Source of the DNA: CAVXEF01 sp963827315
GTDB lineage: Bacteria > Planctomycetota > Phycisphaerae > Sedimentisphaerales > Anaerobacaceae
DNA: 64,000 nucleotides
Direction: 5' to 3'
Assembly (NCBI GenBank): GCA_963827315.1
Contig: CAWHAL010000002.1
Span: 310,001 to 374,000 of the forward strand
Below, in pieces: positions 32,263 to 38,714 of this stretch. The notes beneath the pieces are model-generated. The model ran no database searches and was not told the DNA's origin. It worked only from the letters and a program-made list of their open reading frames with translations. Numbering within the stretch: position 1 is the first letter of the stretch; the number at the start of each line of letters is the position of its first letter. Position numbers and translations under genes: made by a program.

Positions 32263-32826
32263 ATGCCGATTAGGAGTGCGAAGACGATACGAGATTTAAT
32301 TTACTACCAGTATGCCAAGATAATTGTGCGGAGGGCATTTGGGGTAACAGACGGCAAAGAGGCGAAGGCGCAATCCTACGGGTTAATCAAAAACAAGTTT
32401 CGCGAACTAAAGAGCGGTGCAATATCGTGGTCGGAGATAACGCGAGAAGATAAACAATTTGTTGAAGCGGAGAAGCGGTGCATATATTGCGGGGCGGAAA
32501 GTAATTTGCACTGGGAACATATCGTGCCGAAGTCGCTGAGATTGAAGCCAGAGTGCGAGACGTGCGAAACCATTCAGGGGATTCACAACCAGATATGGGC
32601 CTGCGGGCAGTGCAACTCAATGAAGGCAAGAAAGGGACTTTACCAGTTTTTCAAAGATAAATATCCGACAGAGCGGAAGTTCTATGACCTTATCCCGCCA
32701 TTGTTAGAGAAGAAATATCTTAAGACGATTTACAATTGCCATTCGTGTGCGGGGACATTAGACGCCGGCGATATAGATGGTGATGGGGAAATTACGGTAT
32801 TGGATATCGACCATATAATTGCATAG
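32263..32826 (+). CDS. HNH endonuclease with dockerin-like C-terminal loop
   Basis: 187 residues. A zinc-finger HNH core is clear: CIYCGAESNLHWEHIVPKSL (about 74-93), then WACGQCNSMKARKGLYQFF (about 116-134), giving two CxxC zinc pairs and the His/Asn/His-type metal site. The C-terminal 23 residues (AGDIDGDGEITVLDIDHIIA) look like half of a type I dockerin, a calcium-binding loop normally found in secreted proteins; here there is no signal peptide. It follows the PHP-ATPase by 26 bp and is probably co-transcribed. An ATPase plus HNH pairing is also the organisation of Septu systems, though this ATPase is different. Confidence 0.8.
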   Translation: MPIRSAKTIRDLIYYQYAKIIVRRAFGVTDGKEAKAQSYGLIKNKFRELKSGAISWSEITREDKQFVEAEKRCIYCGAESNLHWEHIVPKSLRLKPECETCETIQGIHNQIWACGQCNSMKARKGLYQFFKDKYPTERKFYDLIPPLLEKKYLKTIYNCHSCAGTLDAGDIDGDGEITVLDIDHIIA

Positions 32827-32868
32827 GTTTTGACCGCCGCCGCGCCGGGTGAGTAAAAGAATAAGAAT

Positions 32869-32947
32869 AACCCCCAAGATGTGACTTGGGGGCTAAATGT
32901 AACGGTGTAAAGACAAAACCCCCAAGATGTGACTTGGGGGCTAAATG
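32869..32947 (+). repeat. Two REP-type palindromes upstream of the RAYT gene
   Basis: CCCCCAAG-atgtga-CTTGGGGG-CTAAATG occurs at 32871-32899 and 32919-32947, identical over 29 bp. A third copy lies at 33436-33464. The stems flank the transposase gene, as RAYT substrates usually do. Confidence 0.8.
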
Positions 32948-32955
32948 AGACGATT

Positions 32956-33429
32956 ATGGCGAAAACGACTGGTTATATGGTGACGTGGACAACGTACGGC
33001 AGCTGGCTGCAGGGGGATAAAAGGGGTTATATCGAAGACGGAAAAATCCGAGAAGAAAATGCACGATTAGAGAAACAAAACAGGGAGGCACAAAAACAAG
33101 CAACGGTAAAATTAACAAAAGCCGATCGCGAGATAATAAGAGAAGCGATTGAGGGTGAGGCAAAAAGGCTCAATCAGAAAATTTATGCGATTGCGGTTTA
33201 TTCGAGCCACGTTCATCTGGTATTGGATTATGATAAAAGAGAAATTGGTGCGTTAATCAGGAGTTATAAAAATGCAGCGTATTTTGCACTACGAAAGAAC
33301 GGATTTGCCGGACGTGTGTGGACAAGAGGGTATGATATGAGGTATTGCTTTGATGATGAGTCTTTGAAAAAGAGAATTGATTATGTTCTAAGGCATTGGG
33401 CAAGAACCCACAGTGCGTGGACTGGGTAA
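32956..33429 (+). CDS. REP-associated tyrosine transposase (RAYT)
   Basis: 157 residues from ATG 32956 (a longer frame begins inside the REP). IS200/IS605-like single-strand transposases of the RAYT group cut and rejoin REP hairpins. Visible: N-terminal YMVTWTTYGSWLQGDKRG, the HUH pair in AVYSSHVHLVLDY and the C-terminal KRIDYVLRHW; the catalytic Tyr is likely in YDMRYCFDD or the RIDYVL helix, which I cannot decide. A charged insertion (about 30-65) separates the first strand from the rest. The gene lies between identical hairpins, so this is an autonomous REP/RAYT unit. Confident on family. Confidence 0.85.
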   Translation: MAKTTGYMVTWTTYGSWLQGDKRGYIEDGKIREENARLEKQNREAQKQATVKLTKADREIIREAIEGEAKRLNQKIYAIAVYSSHVHLVLDYDKREIGALIRSYKNAAYFALRKNGFAGRVWTRGYDMRYCFDDESLKKRIDYVLRHWARTHSAWTG

Positions 33430-33435
33430 AGATAA

Positions 33436-33464
33436 CCCCCAAGACGTAGCTTGGGGGCTAAATG
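33436..33464 (+). repeat. Third REP palindrome, after the RAYT gene
   Basis: CCCCCAAG-acgtag-CTTGGGGG-CTAAATG. The loop differs from the two upstream copies, the stem and tail are identical. Weaker tails GGGGCTAAACGAGATGGAG (about 33849) and GGGCTAAACGAGATGGAG (about 34258) precede the next two gene starts. Confidence 0.75.
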
Positions 33465-33483
33465 ATGTGATAGTCAGGTGAAG

Positions 33484-33834
33484 ATGAATTTTGGAGTAAC
33501 GCGGAAGAAGCAGGAAGAACTTGAGGCAAGAATGGCGGCGCTGGGACTGCGTGAAGAGGACCTGCAGGAGAAATATATTCGTTCATCAGGGCCTGGCGGA
33601 CAAAACGTAAATAAAACCGCCAGTTGCGTTTATCTGAAACACAACCAGAGCGGCCTGGAAGTGAAGATGCAGCGGGAACGGTCTCAGGGGCTGAATCGGT
33701 ATTATGCACGAAAACGATTGTGTGAGCTGGTCGAACAGGAGAAAATGGGCACTAAGAGTCCTGCGGCATTAAAGGCCGATGCGATTCGCAAACAGAAACG
33801 GCGTCGCAAACGCCGAAGCAAAACAAAGAGATGA
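33484..33834 (+). CDS. Peptide chain release factor-like protein (GGQ domain)
   Basis: 116 residues from ATG 33484. The GGQ motif that triggers peptidyl-tRNA hydrolysis is in SSGPGGQNVNKTASCVYLKH (GGQ at 38-40), and the C-terminus is a basic tail (KRRRKRRSKTKR) of the kind that enters the mRNA channel in ArfB or follows the domain in MTRFR. No codon-recognition domain is present, so it should rescue stalled ribosomes rather than read stop codons. It sits between REP-type repeats, an odd address for a translation factor. Family firm; ArfB versus MTRFR-like subgroup undecided. Confidence 0.86.
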   Translation: MNFGVTRKKQEELEARMAALGLREEDLQEKYIRSSGPGGQNVNKTASCVYLKHNQSGLEVKMQRERSQGLNRYYARKRLCELVEQEKMGTKSPAALKADAIRKQKRRRKRRSKTKR

Positions 33835-33876
33835 GTCAAATAAACCTTGGGGCTAAACGAGATGGAGGTGACAGAT

Positions 33877-34239
33877 ATGAAGAAATCTGTGAAACGATTG
33901 TTGTTCTGGGGGCCGAGGATTCTGTGTATTCTATTTGCTGCCTTTGTGAGTATTTTTGCTTTCGATGTGTTTGACGCAGGCTATGGGTTCTGGAAGACGA
34001 TTTTGGCTTTGCTGATACATCTAATCCCAACTGGTATCATTCTTGTTGTGTTAGCGGTTTCGTGGCGATGGGAGTGGGTCGGCGCAATTCTTTTTAGCGC
34101 CCTTGGGGTGCTGTATATCGTTATGTTTTGGGGGCGGTTCATTTGGGTTGCATACTTGATGATGTCCGGGCCGTTGTTTCTTGCGGGGCTTCTGTTTCTG
34201 ATTAACTGGCTGTACAGGAAGGAAATTCGAGCTGGGTGA
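33877..34239 (+). CDS. Small integral membrane protein
   Basis: 120 residues from ATG 33877, preceded by GGAGGTGAC. Four hydrophobic segments cover most of the chain (about 9-30, 38-58, 66-85, 91-112). The wording RWEWVGAILFSALGVLYI and SGPLFLAGLLFLINW resembles small DUF-type membrane proteins common in bacteria, whose function is not known. It follows a partial REP tail and precedes another small gene. No enzyme or transporter motif is visible. Confidence 0.7.
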   Translation: MKKSVKRLLFWGPRILCILFAAFVSIFAFDVFDAGYGFWKTILALLIHLIPTGIILVVLAVSWRWEWVGAILFSALGVLYIVMFWGRFIWVAYLMMSGPLFLAGLLFLINWLYRKEIRAG

Positions 34240-34350
34240 CGACCCGCAGCGGAGCTGTGGGCTAAACGAGATGGAGCGACGCGGTGCGTCGCGGTTGATG
34301 TTATGCGGAAAGCATATAAACAATAGTCAGGTTAAGGAAAAGAGGTTTTT

Positions 34351-34653
34351 ATGAAGGTGGTGCAGATAATTCCGTTGGCGGACGATAAGCCGAGCCTGAA
34401 AGCCGTTCTCAAAAACACTGAGCGAGAATTGCGTGGCAGAGGAACGACGTTCAAACGTCAAAGAGAAGGCAGATGGGTCCACATCAAGTATCCCGGCTGG
34501 ATAAACTGGGATTTGGCAAGAGGAGGCATCATAGTCGCCGAGGTGCAATCCAAAAAACCGGAAACTGAATGGCAGCTTCTGCGAGCCTTTATAGGTTACG
34601 TGGACCGTCACATCGGGAAATACATTAAGAGCATCAACATCATTTATAGGTGA
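34351..34653 (+). CDS. Hypothetical 100-residue protein
   Basis: AAGGAAAAGAGG precedes the ATG. The protein mixes Lys/Arg-rich and Trp-containing segments (EGRWVHIKYPGWINWDLARG) and ends YVDRHIGKYIKSINIIY, with no signal or membrane segment. No family is recognised. It is the last of a run of short genes separated by REP-like tails. Confidence 0.55.
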   Translation: MKVVQIIPLADDKPSLKAVLKNTERELRGRGTTFKRQREGRWVHIKYPGWINWDLARGGIIVAEVQSKKPETEWQLLRAFIGYVDRHIGKYIKSINIIYR

Positions 34654-34681
34654 GTAAGCCCTAACGAGCTTCGGGTCAAAC

Positions 34682-34708
34682 AAAAACCCCCCGGCGGGCC
34701 GGGGGGTT
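34682..34708 (-). terminator. Intrinsic terminator of the Cys-Pro-Met lipoprotein gene
   Basis: AACCCCCCGG-cccg-CCGGGGGGTT on the minus strand, followed by TTT; it starts 27 bp after the stop at 34735. As a 10-bp GC stem it may stop both strands. Confidence 0.75.
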
Positions 34709-34734
34709 AAATATAAACAACGGGCGGAAGCAAT

Positions 34735-35148
34735 TTACTTTTCAGAATCTTTTTTCATCGGGCATTCTTTCGTCACGTTCTTTTTCATGGGGCATTCTTT
34801 CATCGGCTGGTCCGGTTTCTCTGGCGCACCTTCGATATTCATTTTTACTTCCCCTACGAGCTCCATATCTTTATTAAATTTCATCAGCTTATCACCTGCC
34901 ATTACAACGACCCCGCCATCTGTTGTTGCAATCATAGATTTGCCCATCATCGGCCCGCCCATCATTTGATGCATAGGACACGTACACATCATTTGTCCTT
35001 TGCCCATTTTGCCGTGCATAGGACAGGACACACCGGTTTTTGCGGCGGCTCTGGCCCAAGCTGATTTTTTGCAGCCCTGGAGGGTAAGGCATCCAATAGA
35101 GACGGCGACCAATAGGACGAAGGCAAGCCCAATAGTTCTGCGGTGCAT
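34735..35148 (-). CDS. Lipoprotein with repeated Cys-Pro-Met motifs, putative metal binder
   Basis: 137 residues. A lipoprotein signal ends in LTLQGC (Cys26). The mature part has four CPM motifs: SCPMHGKMGKG, TCPMHQMMGG, ECPMKKNV and ECPMKKDS, plus Met-rich MMGGPMMGKSM. Cys-Pro-Met-His runs are typical of heavy-metal (copper-like) sites. A middle section IATTDGGVVVMAGDKLMKFN looks like a small beta-hairpin. AAGGAAGG precedes the ATG. The metal is not known from sequence. Confidence 0.75.
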   Translation of the reverse strand: MHRRTIGLAFVLLVAVSIGCLTLQGCKKSAWARAAAKTGVSCPMHGKMGKGQMMCTCPMHQMMGGPMMGKSMIATTDGGVVVMAGDKLMKFNKDMELVGEVKMNIEGAPEKPDQPMKECPMKKNVTKECPMKKDSEK

Positions 35149-35491
35149 AAAACACCTTCCTTTCTTATTATCAAAAACCCATTAAGCGTTTAACTCATAC
35201 TTATTACATACGAGGAGTCTTTCGGGAAAGTTCTTCGTTGTGCGGTTTTTGTTCATTATACTCGTTGAGTCAAGTATCCAAAAGAGGCGGCAGTTTGTCA
35301 AGGGTATTTATGATTTACGAATGTTGGGGTAAATAATCCCCGTGCAAGGGAGGGAATCAATTGACTATTTACTATTTACCATTTATTATTTGTCGAGGAA
35401 GCCCCACCCCGCCAAACGAACTGCGGGCAAGCGCAGAGACAGGAAATCACGAGCAGGTCTTTGGGCGTGGAGGTGCAAAAGCCGTCAGTGA
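35149..35491. other. Intergenic with possible minus-strand promoter and spacer repeat
   Basis: A TATAAT on the minus strand (35255-35260) with TTTGGA 16 bp upstream could serve the lipoprotein gene. GAATCAATTGACTATTTACT begins a short-word repeat at 35347, found again at 36964. Nothing else is seen. Confidence 0.45.
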
Positions 35492-36966
35492 ATGGATGCT
35501 ATGCGATTATATTTGATAAATCCGTCAAATCTGCTTGTCGGCATCGTCAAAACCAATAAGAGCCGATGGAGCCGCTACCGCGTGTGGAAACCACTGAGCC
35601 TTATGGTTTTGGCGGGACTGACGGGGCCGGAGTGGGAAATCACGATAGTGGACGAGAACCTCGGTGTGCCGGACTATGGGGCGATGCCTCGGCCTGACCT
35701 TGTGGGCATTACCGCTTTTACCTCGCAGGTGAACCGCGCTTATGAAGTGGCCAGTCACTTCCGGAATCAGGGCGTACCCGTGGTCATGGGCGGCATTCAC
35801 GCAACAATGTGCATAGACGAGGTCATTGAGCGTGTGGATTCTGTCGTTACTGGGGAAGCCGAGAGTGTCTGGGCGCAGGTTCTTGAGGACGCCCTGCATC
35901 ACAGGCTGAAGCGCCGGTACGACGGAGGGCTCGCCGAGATAAAGGATGCATCGGCTGCCCGCCATGATTTGCTGGCTGGTGGATATGCCTTCGGAGCCAT
36001 TCAGACCACGCGAGGCTGTCCCTTGAACTGCAGTTTTTGCAGCGTGACGGCGTTCAACGGGGCCAAGTACCGGCATCGCCCCATTGCGGATGTCGTGCGG
36101 GAATTCCAGTTGATTCGTGAGAAACGTGTTTTAGTGGTGGACGACAATCTCATCGGCACGCGCCCGAACACATCGCCCGCGCCAAGGACCTGTTCCGCGC
36201 CATGGCGAAAGCGAAGCTGCGAAAGAAGTGGATAGGGCAGGCCACCATTAACTTTGCCGATGATGAAGAACTTCTGGCGTTGGCCGCCAAGTCTGGCTGC
36301 AGAGGAGTCTACATCGGCTTTGAGTCTCCCTCGCCGGAAGGGCTTCTGGAGGTCGGCAAGAAGTTCAACATTCTGAAAGGCCGGGACTTCCGCGCCTCCG
36401 TACAACGGATACGACGGCACAATATTCTGGTAGCTGGTTCCTTTATCATGGGTTTGGATGTAGACGAAGCGGGCATTGGTAAGCGTATCGCCGAGGTGGC
36501 CGGTCAGTACGGTGTGGACAATCTCAACGTGCTGTTTTTGACTCCGTTGCCCGGCACGCACCTGTGGGAGCAGATGAAATCGCAGGGGCGCATCGTCCTC
36601 GATACGTTCCCTGAAGACTGGAAATATTACACACTAACTTTCCCTGTAGCCTGGTATAAGCATTTGTCTATGGACGGCATCATAAAAGAGATGATATCCT
36701 GCGACCGTGTCTTCTATTCCATACCGCGCATTCTGCGCAGGGTGTGGTGCAACTTGTGGCGATGCCGCGAACCGCTGATTACTCTGGTGGGCAATTTCTC
36801 ATACAGGAGCAGTGTCCGGCTGGGCGATGAGGCATACTCCGAATTCAGGCGTCACTGCGGCAGCAGGCACAATAGTGTAAAGGAGTCCGGCAATAATCCC
36901 ATCCAGATGGTGGAGCTAAATCAACGACGTAAAAACACCCCGCCCGTAATAAAATTGCGTGGGTGA
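35492..36966 (+). pseudogene. B12-binding radical SAM protein, frameshifted
   Basis: The first frame gives a cobalamin-binding domain (LVGITAFTSQVNRAYEVASH, VVMGGIHATM) and the radical SAM cluster TTRGCPLNCSFCSVT (CxxxCxxC near residues 175-182). At about 36160-36172 the frame breaks; the second frame supplies PEHIARAKDLFRAMAKAK-like residues (from HAPEHIARAKD) and the rest of the TIM barrel (GFESPSPEGLLEVGKKFN, NVLFLTPLPGTHLWEQM). One added base restores a single protein of about 490 residues, similar to B12-dependent radical SAM methylases of hopanoid or lipid type. GC-rich compared with its neighbours and flanked by direct repeats, so probably transferred. Confidence 0.85.
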
Positions 36967-37012
36967 ATCAATTGATTGTTTACCACTTATTATTTTGTGC
37001 GGTGGTCGCATT

Positions 37013-38614
37013 ATGAGAAGAATTTTGTTGGCGATTGTTTTTGTTTTGCTTTTTGCGGGGGCTGAGAGTTTCGGCCGAGATGGGCCTTTAGCCAACGCGA
37101 ACAAAGCGGGACTGTACGTAAGGTCGCTCAAAGAGGTTCTGCAACTGTCGCCCGAGGAGGTGGATTTGGCGACGGCAGTTTTGATTGTTTCGGAGCAGTG
37201 GAGTGAGAACGTTGCGGGTCGAGGATATATATCGAAGATTGATGATATGGCTTATGAGATTCGCGACAGACTCAAGGCTGCGAAGGTGCGGGCCAATCAC
37301 AGGGCGATTCCCATTATAAACAGGTATCTGTTCGAGGAATTGGGGTTTGAGTCGCTCGAAGAGGCGAGCAGGCCGGAGGAGCTGTTTTTGCATTCCGTAT
37401 TAGATAACAAGCGAGGATATTGTCTGAGCCTTTCAGTTCTTTATCTTTCGCTGGCGGAACGGCTGGGTATTCCTCTATATGGAGTTGTTGCGCCTGGGCA
37501 TTTTTTTGTCAGATATGACGACGGACGTGTGCGTTTCAATATAGAGACGACAAGCAAAGGCGGCAGCGCATCCGATGAGCATTACATAAAGAAGTTCGCT
37601 GTGCCGCGGGTCAGGGGCGGAATTTATATGCAGAACCTCAATAAGATGCAGACTTTAGGGTGCTTTTTTAATAATCTTGGCAACAGCTATGTGGATGTGG
37701 GCAAGGTTGAGCAGGCACAGGTTGCGCTCGAAAGGGCGGTTGAGATAAATCCGTTGCTGGCAGAGAGTCGGACGAACCTCGGCAATATATATCTGAAAAA
37801 AGAGAGGATAAAGGATGCAATAAACCAGTATCAGGCGGCACTTCAAATCAATCCTGCAGACGCCAAGACACATAATAATCTTGGAAATGCCTATGCGAGG
37901 GCCGGCCGACTGGAGGAGGCAATCAGGGAGTATAACCAATCACTCGAACTTGACCCAAATTATGTGGATGTTTACAGGAATCTATCAGTAGTGTACTGCG
38001 AGAAGAAGATGTTCGGTAAGGCGGAATCTGTGCTGAAAGAGGCGACGGAGCTTGAGCCGAGCAACAGCGGTTTCTACAATCAGCTGGGAAATGTTTACAG
38101 CGCGATGGGCCAATGTGAAAAGGCGATAGTTCAGTATAACAGGGCGTTGAGCCTGTCGCCCGGTTTGGCGGATGCGTATTACGGTATGGGCGTCTGCTAC
38201 AACAAATTGAGACTGGTGGACGACGAGATTTGGGCGTACAAAAGGGCACTGAATATTACACCAGATATGTTTGCAGCACTGGCGAACCTTGGCAATGCGT
38301 ACTTTGCGAAGGGAGATTATGACGCGGCAATTGAGCAGTATAACAAAGCCGTTCAAATAAAATCCGATGATGCAGCGATTCATTATAATCTTGGGGCGGC
38401 GTATTCAAACAAGGGTGATTATGAGGCGGCGGTGAAGGAACATCTGCGGGCGGTGGAGCTTGAGCCGAAGATGGGCGATGCGCATAAAGGGCTTATCTTT
38501 GCATATTACAAGCTCAAAGAATATGAGCAGGCGTGGAAGCATATAGAGACGGCGAAGCAGATGGGCATTGATGTCCCTGAAGACCTGACGGCGGCCGTTA
38601 AAAGCAATCTGTGA
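37013..38614 (+). CDS. Secreted transglutaminase-like / TPR protein
   Basis: 533 residues from ATG 37013 (MRRILLAIVFVLLFAGAESF signal peptide). Residues about 35-195 form a SirB1/transglutaminase-like domain (DNKRGYCLSLSVLYLSLAER, then APGHFFVRYDD with Cys and His in the expected places). The rest is a run of about eight tetratricopeptide repeats (NNLGNSYVDVGKVEQAQVAL, NLGNIYLKKERIKDAINQYQ, and so on). Likely a periplasmic or surface scaffold. It is followed by the FG-GAP protein on the same strand, an exoprotein pair. Family call firm, substrate unknown. Confidence 0.85.
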   Translation: MRRILLAIVFVLLFAGAESFGRDGPLANANKAGLYVRSLKEVLQLSPEEVDLATAVLIVSEQWSENVAGRGYISKIDDMAYEIRDRLKAAKVRANHRAIPIINRYLFEELGFESLEEASRPEELFLHSVLDNKRGYCLSLSVLYLSLAERLGIPLYGVVAPGHFFVRYDDGRVRFNIETTSKGGSASDEHYIKKFAVPRVRGGIYMQNLNKMQTLGCFFNNLGNSYVDVGKVEQAQVALERAVEINPLLAESRTNLGNIYLKKERIKDAINQYQAALQINPADAKTHNNLGNAYARAGRLEEAIREYNQSLELDPNYVDVYRNLSVVYCEKKMFGKAESVLKEATELEPSNSGFYNQLGNVYSAMGQCEKAIVQYNRALSLSPGLADAYYGMGVCYNKLRLVDDEIWAYKRALNITPDMFAALANLGNAYFAKGDYDAAIEQYNKAVQIKSDDAAIHYNLGAAYSNKGDYEAAVKEHLRAVELEPKMGDAHKGLIFAYYKLKEYEQAWKHIETAKQMGIDVPEDLTAAVKSNL

Positions 38615-38714
38615 TAGATGAAGTAAAGCCGCTGACGTTTCAAAATTGTTGATGTTTGGGGGAGGAATGTGTAGCATTGGAGATTCAAAGAGGTTTTGTG
38701 TGGAGGATATTATT

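Noticed and set aside
29463..32826. Direct naming as Septu
   Set aside because: The ATPase has a PHP domain and a long coiled coil and is not PtuA-like in visible motifs; only the ATPase plus HNH logic is shared.
32869..33464. CRISPR-like array from repeated CCCCCAAG hairpins
   Set aside because: Only three copies, uneven spacing and a transposase gene between them; these are REP palindromes. No Cas gene and no array of 25-40-bp repeats with equal spacers is visible in the window.
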